Positions 39,665 through 48,027 of a stretch of 64,000 bases of DNA are shown here, piece by piece (the first letter of the stretch is position 1; every line of letters starts with the position of its first letter). The notes beneath the pieces were generated by a model. It made no database searches and was not told where the DNA came from. It saw only the letters and a list, made by a program, of their open reading frames with translations. The DNA comes from [Clostridium] aerotolerans DSM 5434 (lineage in GTDB: Bacteria; Bacillota; Clostridia; Lachnospirales; Lachnospiraceae). The stretch lies in NCBI RefSeq assembly GCF_000687555.1, contig NZ_JHWJ01000015.1, positions 62,001-126,000 of the forward strand, read 5' to 3'. A program made the translations under genes and the position numbers.

Positions 39665-40717
39665 TTATTTGCAACAGCCACTACTATCACACCCTTTTGC
39701 TACACCAACTAATTCTTTAAGTTTTTCAAGCATTTCCGCATTATTATTAATTGGTATATTTAGTTCAAGTTTTAATGAACCACAACAGCAATGTTCTTCT
39801 CTAATTACAGAATTTTCTTCAGTATAAATCTCAACGTTATTGGACAGACCATTATTTGTAAATCCACCTAATACATACAATTTATTATCTATAATCGTAC
39901 CCTGACAGGATGAGCGCATAGTAGGTGCATTGGGCAGGTTTATGTATGTATCATTTTTAATATCATATGACAGAAATGAATTTAAATCTTTCATTGTATC
40001 AAAGTTAGTACCACTAATAATATATATCTTTTCATCATTTATAACACTTGCATAAGCAATCTGATTTGATGGCACATTTGATCCTTCAGACCAGATATTA
40101 TTAATTATATCATAAACATATGTTTTCTTTGAATTGATGGTAGAGGGCGTATGGCCTCCGCTTATCCAATACAAGCGGCCATTATTGTAATGTAAACAGC
40201 CAAATCCCAATTTATCGGGAAGTGGGTTACCTGTAGTCCAGGCTCCCGTTGATAAATCTAATATCTCTAAAGTATTAGTAAATACCCATGATGTACTTCC
40301 ATCATTTACAATCCCTCCAGCACAATATATTTTTCCTTCAACGTAACTGCAACGCAGGGCACCTCTACCAGTAGGCATTGTATACTGGCTTAAAGTCCAA
40401 TTATTTGTTATTGTATCATAAATATATATGCGATTTGAGAAGGTGCTAGGACCAACACCTCCGATACAATAAATTTTATCTCCTACTACTACCGATCCAA
40501 TCATATATAATGACTCAGGCATAGGCTTAGCGGGTACCCAATAGTTAGTTTCTGTATCATATACTTCTAACACATTAGTTGTATTTCTATGATTACTGGT
40601 AGATATTGAACCACCAGCACAGTAAATTTTCTTACCAACACTTTCACATGCAAATGCGAATCGAGCGGTTGGCATCTGCAAACCCATTTTCCAATTTCCT
40701 TTTAATGGCAATCCCAT
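39665..40717 (-). CDS. six-bladed Kelch-repeat beta-propeller with cysteine-rich tail
   Basis: A 350-residue protein of six Kelch units. Each has a KIYCAGG-like strand (KIYCAGG, KIYCIGG, KIYCAGG, RLYWISGG, KIYIISG, KLYVLGG) followed by a YDT..NxW-type strand, so residues about 10-300 should close one propeller. The last 45 residues differ: HCCCGS at 309-314, an amphipathic helix (about 324-340), then GCDSSGCCK at the end. No signal peptide is present. Codon use is more AT-rich than in the housekeeping genes, which suggests acquisition. AAAGGAGAA precedes the ATG. Propellers of this type bind proteins or glycans; the partner is unknown. The 235 nt upstream hold no gene. Confidence 0.88.
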   Translation of the reverse strand: MGLPLKGNWKMGLQMPTARFAFACESVGKKIYCAGGSISTSNHRNTTNVLEVYDTETNYWVPAKPMPESLYMIGSVVVGDKIYCIGGVGPSTFSNRIYIYDTITNNWTLSQYTMPTGRGALRCSYVEGKIYCAGGIVNDGSTSWVFTNTLEILDLSTGAWTTGNPLPDKLGFGCLHYNNGRLYWISGGHTPSTINSKKTYVYDIINNIWSEGSNVPSNQIAYASVINDEKIYIISGTNFDTMKDLNSFLSYDIKNDTYINLPNAPTMRSSCQGTIIDNKLYVLGGFTNNGLSNNVEIYTEENSVIREEHCCCGSLKLELNIPINNNAEMLEKLKELVGVAKGCDSSGCCK

Positions 40718-40952
40718 AGTAATTCTCCTTTTACATTTTTATATAAACAATTGGTAGTTATTCTCATAGTGTCTGTCAACAAATAGTATAATTTTTGCTC
40801 TAATCAAAGTTACATAATATGCAAAAAACAAGTACTCCACACACCATGTCCTCCTCTGATTACTTTTCCAGATTTTCCTATCTGGAATAATATAATTATA
40901 AATCTGCTATATCGTCTGAAACAGGACACGATTTGGATAAGCATTAAATGTC

Positions 40953-41450
40953 CTAATCCAGAACAATTGCATCCGCTCCAAACAAGTAAACGCTCAGTAT
41001 TTCTGTTACTTCTGACACCCATCTCCGTACCGTTCTGTCTGTGCTATGTAAAATTTCAGCAATTTCTTCCTGAGTCACATTGTCCAGATAGTACAATTTA
41101 AAGGCTTCAAATTTTTCTGGCGCATTTTTTCTTTTCTGTTCCTCTTTTAAAAGCTTCATGCATTTATCCAGATGTGCAATTATAACGATGCTGCGGAGCT
41201 TACTTTTCAGGATGCTGTTGATGTACATGTCCTCTTCTGAGGAGCTCTCCAAATGACTGCGGCCTTCCAAATAAGATAGTTCAGACACGCCCTCCACGAC
41301 TCCCTGATGTATCCGGTTATAATTCTCCATCAGTTTCTTTGCATTATGAAATACCCTTGTCCTGTTACACTTTTTCTGTGACTTCTCATATAACTGAACT
41401 GCTTCCAGTGCCGCTGACTTTACCAATTGCTCTGCCATTGCCTGATCCAT
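40953..41450 (-). CDS. phage-type regulator with C-terminal sigma-70 region-4-like helix-turn-helix
   Basis: A 165-residue helical protein. The last third (about 116-150) reads KLYYLDNVTQEEIAEIL then TDRTVRRWVSEV, a sigma-region-4-like HTH as in phage late-gene activators of the ArpU group. The start is ATG 41450, with GGGAGG 8 nt upstream, not the longer frame from 41543. Its first 65 nt overlap the end of the upstream gene in another phase, so the two are probably coupled. No phage structural genes are nearby; it may be a remnant or a domesticated regulator. Confidence 0.72.
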   Translation of the reverse strand: MDQAMAEQLVKSAALEAVQLYEKSQKKCNRTRVFHNAKKLMENYNRIHQGVVEGVSELSYLEGRSHLESSSEEDMYINSILKSKLRSIVIIAHLDKCMKLLKEEQKRKNAPEKFEAFKLYYLDNVTQEEIAEILHSTDRTVRRWVSEVTEILSVYLFGADAIVLD

Positions 41451-41700
41451 TCTTACACCTCCCTGCTGCCAAAATTTCATTTCTAACCTTATCCCATTCC
41501 ACTGCAAGTGGGTCCTGTTCTTCCACCGATTCCATAGGTTCAAATGTGTACCTGCCTAGTGCCCTTGCCCCTGAGCTCGCATAAGACGAGATTGACGCGC
41601 AGGGAATTTTCAAAAGTGCTGATGCTTCTAATGCACTGTATTGTCCCATCTTGCAGCCGTTGTCATATAAGGTATATATTTTTCTGACTTCCTTACTCAT
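41386..41700 (-). CDS. small protein upstream of and overlapping the sigma-like regulator
   Basis: A 104-residue protein of no recognised family. The first half (YTLYDNGCKMGQYSALEAS, then ALLKIPCASISSYAS) looks like a small DNA-binding motif of the kind found in phage proteins. The C-terminal 35 residues are Gly/Ser-rich and overlap the next gene. GGAGGAACCAGGA gives a good ribosome site, so translation is likely. Function is probably tied to its overlapping neighbour. Confidence 0.6.
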   Translation of the reverse strand: MSKEVRKIYTLYDNGCKMGQYSALEASALLKIPCASISSYASSGARALGRYTFEPMESVEEQDPLAVEWDKVRNEILAAGRCKNGSGNGRAIGKVSGTGSSSVI

Positions 41701-42500
41701 TCCTGGTTCCTCCTTTTACTTTTCTTTCTTATCCATTTTCAATAATTAATTTTCAACGATCCATATCACTTTCACAGACTCTTCACAGTTTCATCAAAAT
41801 CCCGTCACAATTTCCAAGTATATTAGTAAATGTAAAGAGACAGCATTTAAATAAACTTTTTTTCATACTCAGCCGACAGGATCCCCCAATCTTGTCGGCT
41901 CCTCCCTTTTATGAGACAAAACTAAATCGTTCCTGGTGAAATGAAATAAATAATTATTTCACTCTTACTTATTTGCCATCTCCAAATGCAATGTACCTCA
42001 TTATTAAGAGTCTTTTTAAGACACATTTATTGCAAAAAAAATTGCAAATAATTAATATCTTATTTTATTGGCTCTTAATCCAGTCATTTAACAATTTAAC
42101 AAATCAGGTCTTATCATTAGATTTCTTAACTACTTAATTCTTAGTTTCTTTAATTATTACTCACCTTTGTTCTTTGGTTCTTCGGTTTTTAATTCTATAA
42201 TTCTTTAATTCTTATATTATCTAATGAAATAAACAACCAGCCAAAATACCCTCCGCCCATCAACACATCATCAGCTTATTAATACAATATCCCCATACAC
42301 CCTCAACACACATCATACTTCATATCAATTTACCCCAAAACCAATGTATCTTTTTAAGACACTTAAAATATATCACGTATCTCTCCCCCTGTCAATCATA
42401 AATATGAATTTCAAGACACTTTCAGCAATAAACCTTGCATATCCTCCAATAATATAGTAAAATTAAGACACAACAAGTTAAAAGAGAGGTAACAATAGTC
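41701..42500. other. 800-nt AT-rich intergenic spacer with hairpins and repeated boxes
   Basis: No gene is visible. Contents: a 12-bp hairpin at 41871-41900 with a C5A loop; an AT hairpin GAAATAA/TTATTTC at 41944-41961; a pyrimidine-rich tract with repeated TTCTTTAATT-like units (about 42110-42235); and four copies of an AAGACAC box between 42010 and 42471. The XRE regulator gene starts at 42501. It probably holds the promoters of both divergent units. Confidence 0.6.
42010..42471 (+). repeat. four (TT)AAGACAC boxes upstream of the XRE regulator
   Basis: TCTTTTTAAGACAC occurs twice exactly (42011-42024 and 42349-42362). ATTTCAAGACAC ends at 42419 and AATTAAGACAC at 42471. The first copy extends to the palindrome GTCTTTTTAAGAC. 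The last two flank the predicted promoter region of the XRE gene, so autoregulatory operators are likely; this is inference. Confidence 0.55.
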
Positions 42501-42968
42501 ATGGGAATGGCAGAACGAATAAAAGAACGTAGACTTATCATGAAATATACACAAGAAGAATTAGCCGAAAAACTTGGACTTCAGAAATCTGCTATCGCAA
42601 AGTACGAAAACGGGCGGGTAGAAAACATCAAGCGTTCCGTCATCGCTCACATGGCAAGCATTCTTGAATGCAGCCCTGCATATCTTATGGGCTGGAGTGA
42701 AGCTACCAATACCAATCAGCCAATTCTTATGACAAAATCAGAAGAAGATCACCTGATGAAATACCGCTCCATCGATGACAAAGGTAGACATACCGTAGAT
42801 ACCATACTTCTAATGGAATACAACCGCTGCGAACAAGAACAATCAAAGATATCACCAATCCCCCAAAGGGACCGCGCCCACTTACAGGTCAATGCCGCTC
42901 ACCAGCGTACCGATATAGAAGTAACGGATGAGATGAAACAATTCGACGATGCATTCTTTGATGAATAA
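42501..42968 (+). CDS. XRE-family helix-turn-helix regulator
   Basis: A 155-residue Cro/CI-type regulator. The N-terminal HTH (about 5-60) is clear: ERIKERRLIMKYTQEELAEK, LGLQKSAIAKYENGR and CSPAYLMGW. The C-terminal half is acidic and lacks a LexA-like peptidase motif (no Ser-Lys dyad context), so it should not self-cleave. AGAGG lies upstream at slightly long spacing. Repeated AAGACAC boxes upstream are candidate operators. It lies 32 nt before an AraC regulator and may be cotranscribed with it. Confidence 0.9.
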   Translation: MGMAERIKERRLIMKYTQEELAEKLGLQKSAIAKYENGRVENIKRSVIAHMASILECSPAYLMGWSEATNTNQPILMTKSEEDHLMKYRSIDDKGRHTVDTILLMEYNRCEQEQSKISPIPQRDRAHLQVNAAHQRTDIEVTDEMKQFDDAFFDE

Positions 42969-43000
42969 AGAAGGAAATAATGCCCCAAGGAGCCATGCCT

Positions 43001-43846
43001 ATGTACACAAATACCGGCTATATGGATTTAACCGATGAAGAACTGGAAAATTACAATATCCCATTAAGAACCAACTGCTGTGGAATATATCGCCTCCTTA
43101 CCCTCCCAGTCATGTCCACCATACGGCCACTGGGCCGACCGGACTATCAGATCCTGTACATTTCATCTGGAAAAGCTACCTTTTACATAAACGGAGAACC
43201 CCGGGAGGTTCCTGCCGGACATATGGTCATCTATCACCCCCGCAGTCTTCAGCAGTACGCGTATTACCTGGAAGATAGACCAGAAGTATACTGGCTTCAT
43301 TTTACAGGCGAAGATGCACAAACACTCATAAAAGACGCCGGATTTTCAGGAGATCATATCCTGTATACCGGAATCTCGGCAAAGTATCAGGATCTTTTTC
43401 TAGCCATGATCAAAGAACTCCAGCTTCCACGGCCTTGCTCCGAAGAATTGTCCTCTCTCTATTTAAGACAGCTTTTTCTTACCCTCAAACGGTTAAAAGA
43501 AGAAGGCGGCTATAATAAAACAGAGGTCAAAGAAGAGATGGAACAGGCCATCCACTATTTCCACGAAAACTTTACCAGAGACATTTCTGTTGAGGAATAT
43601 GCGAAAAAGCTTCATATGAGCACCTGCTGGCTTATCCGAAGCTTTAAACAGTACGCTGGAATGCCGCCTGGAAAATACATAACCTCCATTCGTGTCAACA
43701 AGGCAAAAGAGCTGTTAGAAAGCACGGATTACACCGTGGGTGAGATCGGCGCCATCATCGGATACGAGAATCCCTTGTATTTCAGCCGGATATTTAAAAA
43801 GCAGACCGGACTCTCCCCGGCAGAATACAGAAAAGCGGCAAGATGA
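43001..43846 (+). CDS. AraC-family regulator with cupin sensor domain
   Basis: A regulator of 281 residues from ATG 43001, chosen because AAGGAG lies 8 nt upstream; ATG 42980, with AAGGAAA, is an alternative. The N-terminal cupin (QILYISSGKATFYINGE, VIYHP, WLHFTG) probably binds a sugar. The C-terminal pair of HTH motifs (SVEEYAKKLHMSTCWLIRSF and VGEIGAIIGYENPLYFSRIF) is canonical AraC. The target is unknown; it converges on another AraC gene. Confidence 0.92.
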   Translation: MYTNTGYMDLTDEELENYNIPLRTNCCGIYRLLTLPVMSTIRPLGRPDYQILYISSGKATFYINGEPREVPAGHMVIYHPRSLQQYAYYLEDRPEVYWLHFTGEDAQTLIKDAGFSGDHILYTGISAKYQDLFLAMIKELQLPRPCSEELSSLYLRQLFLTLKRLKEEGGYNKTEVKEEMEQAIHYFHENFTRDISVEEYAKKLHMSTCWLIRSFKQYAGMPPGKYITSIRVNKAKELLESTDYTVGEIGAIIGYENPLYFSRIFKKQTGLSPAEYRKAAR

Positions 43847-43872
43847 GTTTCCTCTCCTGCCGCTTCATTTAT
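43832..43872. terminator. bidirectional terminator between convergent AraC genes
   Basis: AAGCGGCA (43833-43840) pairs with TGCCGCTT (43858-43865), then CATTTATTTT. The 5' arm lies in the last codons of the plus-strand gene. Confidence 0.7.
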
Positions 43873-44687
43873 TTTCTTCCCACCAGGCTGTAGGTCTGGC
43901 GGTATTCCTTTGGTGTAATTCCCATATACTTTTTAAAGATTCTGCGGAAATAGTCCACATCCTGATAACCGCACTGATAAGCAATCTCATTGCCGGTGAG
44001 ACTGGTCTCCACCAGCATACGGCAGGCCTTATTTAACCTCACCTCATGAATTCCCTCTGTCAGGGTCTTCCCATATACAGCGTTGTAGACCCGCCCCAGA
44101 TAATCCGGGCTGCAGTCCAGCTTTTCTGCCAGAATAGAGGAAGATAACGGCTCCTCTAAATGATTTCTGATATACTGCCCCGCCTGGTTGGCCAGGAGCA
44201 CCTTCTGTCCATTGACTTCCATGGGCGAAAGGGAATCGCTCAGTTCACAAAGAAGCTCCAAAAGCACCAGATTTAAAATGGTCTTATCATCTCTGCAAAC
44301 ATTCTGCCGCTTGATAAACCGGCGAAATAAATCCTCAAACTGCTCCGGCTTTCTCACCCGTATCAGCTGAGGCAGGGACATCACATCCCGTCCCGTTCTT
44401 ACGGCTTCCTCTTCCAGATGAAAATGAAGCCAGTAAAAGGTCAGGTCCTCATCAAATTCCCTGGTTCCCCAATGATGTCTACCCGGAAACAGGATCAGTG
44501 CTTCCCCTTCTTCCACATTGTAAGCTATTTCTTCCTCGGCAATCCCCAAAACTCCCGAATTTACATAGATAATTTCAAAAGAATCCATGACCCGGTCTGC
44601 ATGACGGCCATTTCCCCCTGTTACTAGGTATCCTGCATTGAGCGCTTTTACCGGAAGTACCGCTTTTAGCTGTAAATAATGTTCCAT
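43869..44687 (-). CDS. AraC-family regulator with cupin sensor domain
   Basis: A 272-residue regulator of the same architecture as its convergent neighbour but not a close copy. Cupin segment: FEIIYVNSGVLGIAEEE, ILFPGRHHWG, FYWLHFH. C-terminal HTHs: SSILAEKLDCSPDYLGRVYN and GNEIAYQCGYQDVDYFRRIFKK, then MGITPKEYR. It is divergent from the MFS transporter gene (162 nt apart), so control of that transporter is the simplest hypothesis. Confidence 0.92.
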   Translation of the reverse strand: MEHYLQLKAVLPVKALNAGYLVTGGNGRHADRVMDSFEIIYVNSGVLGIAEEEIAYNVEEGEALILFPGRHHWGTREFDEDLTFYWLHFHLEEEAVRTGRDVMSLPQLIRVRKPEQFEDLFRRFIKRQNVCRDDKTILNLVLLELLCELSDSLSPMEVNGQKVLLANQAGQYIRNHLEEPLSSSILAEKLDCSPDYLGRVYNAVYGKTLTEGIHEVRLNKACRMLVETSLTGNEIAYQCGYQDVDYFRRIFKKYMGITPKEYRQTYSLVGRK

Positions 44688-44848
44688 AACATCCCCCTGT
44701 CACCCCGAGTCGGAATTCTCCAGTTTTTCGCTTCTTTTTCCTCTTGTATCCTTTTCATTCTACTGGCAATATAGAGAAAGATAAAAAGCAGCAGCATTCT
44801 TAATCTACGCTGCTTCATGTAATAAAAGCATAGCAGAAAATCAGCAAA

Positions 44849-46192
44849 ATGAAAAGGGGATCGCGGCAGATTTGCCGACTTAACATGATGGACATCGTAT
44901 TACGGATAAAGGAAAAAATGTTTCCTAACCGCTCTCAGGGAGCGCTTATGACGGATTTAGATTATAGAAGTGGCAGAAGATATTTTATTGCAGAAGGATG
45001 CTGCGCAAACGGCATCGTAACCTTGACTACGGGTGCATTTTTGTCCGGATACGCAAGCTCACTGGTAGCCACTGACTCCATCAACGGAATCATCGGCTCT
45101 CTGCCTTTGCTGCTTTGTCTGCTTCAGATGTTTTCCGCAGTCCTCTTAGAAAGCATGAGCCGGAGAAAAACCATTCTTACGGCATTTTCCCTGATTCACC
45201 GGCTGCTTTTGTCTTCCGTGTTCTTTGTTCCGCTCTTTATCGAAAATCCCGGCCTCCGCCTGCTTGCGCTGGTTGGAATTTATGGAACGGCTCACTTTTT
45301 CGGTGCATTTATCGGAACCGGCATCGGTAACTGGATTCTCCAGATGGTTCCTTCCACCATTCGAGGGAAATATCTTGGGAAGAAAGACTCCTTTGCCTTT
45401 GGTATGTCCACAGCCATCAGCCTCCTTATGGGCCGCGTCATGGACTGGTTTCGAAGCGGGGATATGGAACAGCAGGGATTTTATGTGGTAGGCTTCGTGG
45501 TATTCGCCCTGGCCTGTCTGGATTTTTGGTGCCTCTCCTCCATCAAGGAGCCGGAGAGCATTCCCCACGTCCAAAAGCTCAGGGATTCCATTCTTTCCCC
45601 CCTGGCAGATAAGGAATATCGAAAGGTTATGTTTTCCTACATGTTCTGGAACGTGGCCCTCCAGGTAGCAGGCCCCTTTTTCAGCGTCTACATGGTGACC
45701 GGACTAAAGCTTGACTATACCTATATCACCTTCCTGGGGCTGATTTCCTCTACCCTTCGGATCATCGCCTCTTCCCTTTGGGGAAAGCTGGCGGATAGAA
45801 CCTCCTGGTTATTTGTTACAAGAGCCTCTATGGGCCTTTTAGGGCTGATTCACGCCAGCTGGCTGTTTATGACGCCGGAGACCTGTTACGTCCTCCAGCC
45901 CCCTTTGCAGGCATTATCAGGCATCGCCTGGGGAGGAATTGCCATTTCTGTTTTCCACCTGCAATACCACTATGCTCCCACAGAGAAAAGGGTCCCTTAT
46001 GTCAGTGCCAATTCTTCCTATGCCGGACTCAGTGGATTCCTTGCAACCCTGATTGGCGCACTACTTCTAAAAGTTCTTCCCTCCATCCAGATACTTGGCT
46101 TTCCCATGGGAGGGATGCAGATGCTGTTTCTATTATCCGGAACCTTAATCATAGGCTGTGTCCTTTACATGGGTAAGCTTCGTACTCATTAA
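44849..46192 (+). CDS. MFS-type transporter
   Basis: A 12-helix major facilitator of up to 447 residues. The loop 2-3 region (SMSRRKTIL) and the central cytoplasmic loop fit MFS. The best ribosome site, AAAGG, precedes a later ATG at the MFPNRSQ segment (about 44918), so the true N-terminus may be 23 residues shorter. The substrate is unknown; sugars or drugs are both possible. The divergent AraC gene probably regulates it. It ends 1 nt before the convergent araR-like stop. Confidence 0.85.
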   Translation: MKRGSRQICRLNMMDIVLRIKEKMFPNRSQGALMTDLDYRSGRRYFIAEGCCANGIVTLTTGAFLSGYASSLVATDSINGIIGSLPLLLCLLQMFSAVLLESMSRRKTILTAFSLIHRLLLSSVFFVPLFIENPGLRLLALVGIYGTAHFFGAFIGTGIGNWILQMVPSTIRGKYLGKKDSFAFGMSTAISLLMGRVMDWFRSGDMEQQGFYVVGFVVFALACLDFWCLSSIKEPESIPHVQKLRDSILSPLADKEYRKVMFSYMFWNVALQVAGPFFSVYMVTGLKLDYTYITFLGLISSTLRIIASSLWGKLADRTSWLFVTRASMGLLGLIHASWLFMTPETCYVLQPPLQALSGIAWGGIAISVFHLQYHYAPTEKRVPYVSANSSYAGLSGFLATLIGALLLKVLPSIQILGFPMGGMQMLFLLSGTLIIGCVLYMGKLRTH

Positions 46193-46193
46193 G

Positions 46194-47294
46194 TCAGCCC
46201 TTTCGCTCCCTGCAGGACTCACGGATTACAAGCTCCGGCTTTAAAATTCGTTCTACCCGGCTTTCCTCATCTGGTATGCCGTCAATCTTCTCCAAAAGAA
46301 GTTCTGCCGCCATAGCCCCCAGTCGCTCCTGGGGGTGGGCGATGGTCGTCAGCTTTACCATTCCATTCTCTGCAATAAAGGAATTATCATAACCAGTCAC
46401 AGATATGTCCTGTGGCACAGACAATCCGCATTTTTCAAGTGTCTTAATGATTTCCAGAGCAATCTGGTCATTGTAGCAGACGATTCCATCTATTAATCTT
46501 CCCTCTTCCAGTAAATATTTTAATACCTCAGAAGGCTTGACCGTACGATCCTCCGTATGAAACCAGATCACCATATCAGGATCATAGAAGATCCCTGCTT
46601 CCTGGAGGGCCTTTACATATCCCTTATGCCTGTCCCTGCCCTGAATGTCATCTGCCTTAAAGATACCCAGGATATGCTCATGTCCCAAATCTCTTAAGTA
46701 TTTCGTTACCAGATATCCCCCCATACAATCATCCATGAGAATATGGGGCTTATGCTTCATCTGAGAGTAATACCCCTGAATGAACACATATGGAATCTGA
46801 TAGAAATCCAGCTTGTCATAAAGCCCCTTATGGCCGCACATGATCTCACTTTTGCTTGGTTCAATGATTAAGCCGTCAATATCCTTTTCCAGTATTTCTT
46901 CCAGGCATTTGCTTTCTTTTAACCTGCTGTTTCCCGTATTCTTAAGGATAATGCTGTATCCTCCTGCCGTAAGCACGCTGTCAATTCCCTGAATCAGTCT
47001 GGGAAATATATAGTCCGACAAATAAGTGGTAATGACCGCTACATTGCCGGATCCCTTTTTCCCTCCTGCCTTTCTGGAGACAAAGGTGCCCCGGCCATGC
47101 TCCGCTTCAATAAAGCCCTCCTGCTCCAGAATGGAAAGTGCTTTTCTCACCGTGTGGCGGCTTACGTGACAGGAGGCGGATAATTCATTTTCAGATGGCA
47201 GACGATCTCCTGGCTTTCGTTTCCCGGATATGATATCCTGCTTTAATTCTTCCATTAATACATAGTATTTTGTCTTACCGCTGTCCTCTGCCAT
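46194..47294 (-). CDS. araR: AraR-type repressor: GntR DNA-binding domain with LacI-like sugar-binding domain
   Basis: An arabinose-responsive repressor. The N-terminal winged helix (about 5-75) shows GDRLPSENELSASCHVSRHT and VRKALSILEQEGFIE. The C-terminal 280 residues form a periplasmic-binding-protein-like domain of the LacI/GalR type (VITTYLSDYIFPRLIQGID, GYDNSFIAENG, HPQERLGAMAAELL). This combination is specific to AraR and near relatives. The start is ATG 47294 (366 residues), with AAGGAG 6 nt upstream. As the last gene of the ara operon it is likely autoregulated through the operator at 53466-53496. Confidence 0.93.
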   Translation of the reverse strand: MAEDSGKTKYYVLMEELKQDIISGKRKPGDRLPSENELSASCHVSRHTVRKALSILEQEGFIEAEHGRGTFVSRKAGGKKGSGNVAVITTYLSDYIFPRLIQGIDSVLTAGGYSIILKNTGNSRLKESKCLEEILEKDIDGLIIEPSKSEIMCGHKGLYDKLDFYQIPYVFIQGYYSQMKHKPHILMDDCMGGYLVTKYLRDLGHEHILGIFKADDIQGRDRHKGYVKALQEAGIFYDPDMVIWFHTEDRTVKPSEVLKYLLEEGRLIDGIVCYNDQIALEIIKTLEKCGLSVPQDISVTGYDNSFIAENGMVKLTTIAHPQERLGAMAAELLLEKIDGIPDEESRVERILKPELVIRESCRERKG

Positions 47295-47304
47295 AGAAAG
47301 CTCC

Positions 47305-48000
47305 TTACGATTTTTTCTGCCCGTAATAGGCATTAGGGCCATGCTTGCGCATAAAATGCTTATCCTGCATGCACTGAGGTGCAGGAATGATATTGGGATT
47401 AAGAAGTTCTGTCATCAGGTTCATTTTTGCAATTTCTTCTAAAACAACTGCATTATGAACTGCATTGTCTGCATCCGTCCCCCAGGTAAAGGGACCGTGA
47501 TTTTTACAGAGTACCCCAGGTACGTGCATGGGATTTTTCCCCTGGAAGGTCTCAATGATCACCATTCCCGTGTTTTTCTCATACCCCTCTTCAATCTCTT
47601 CCTCCGTCAGATTCCTGGCACATGGAATCTCACCGTAGAAATAATCGGCATGGGTAGTTCCATAACAAGGCAGTGCCCGGCCAGCCTGTGCCCAGGAGGT
47701 TGCCATAGGAGAATGAGTATGAACAATCCCTCCCACTTCTTCAAAAGCCTTATAAAGCTCCAAATGAGTGGCGGTATCAGAGGAGGGATTTAAATCCCCC
47801 TCCACCTTATTTCCCAACAGGTCCATAACTACCATATCTTCCGGTTTCAGTTTTTCATAATCCACTCCGCTGGGCTTGATTACAAAAAGCCCCCTCTCCC
47901 GGTCGATTCCGCTGACATTTCCCCAGGTATATGTAATAAGCCCCTTCCTTGGCAGCTCCATATTTGCTTCGTACACAATGCGTTTTAATTCTTCCAGCAT
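47305..48000 (-). CDS. araD: L-ribulose-5-phosphate 4-epimerase
   Basis: Zinc enzyme giving D-xylulose 5-phosphate, the last arabinose step. Class II aldolase fold, 231 residues. Zinc ligands appear in [10 protein letters not shown] and the YGTTHADYF segment; GNVSGIDRE and [10 protein letters not shown] bind phosphate. It is 27 nt downstream of araB and 10 nt upstream of araR, in one operon. Confidence 0.97.
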   Translation of the reverse strand: MLEELKRIVYEANMELPRKGLITYTWGNVSGIDRERGLFVIKPSGVDYEKLKPEDMVVMDLLGNKVEGDLNPSSDTATHLELYKAFEEVGGIVHTHSPMATSWAQAGRALPCYGTTHADYFYGEIPCARNLTEEEIEEGYEKNTGMVIIETFQGKNPMHVPGVLCKNHGPFTWGTDADNAVHNAVVLEEIAKMNLMTELLNPNIIPAPQCMQDKHFMRKHGPNAYYGQKKS

Positions 48001-48027
48001 GTTCTTTCCGCCTTTCTGTCTGTGGTA

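Noticed and set aside
40810-41022. Minus-strand 70-codon frame
   Set aside because: Overlaps the end of the sigma-like regulator in another phase and has no ribosome site.
41944-41961. AT-rich hairpin as a terminator
   Set aside because: Very weak AT-only stem in an AT-rich spacer and no transcript to end.
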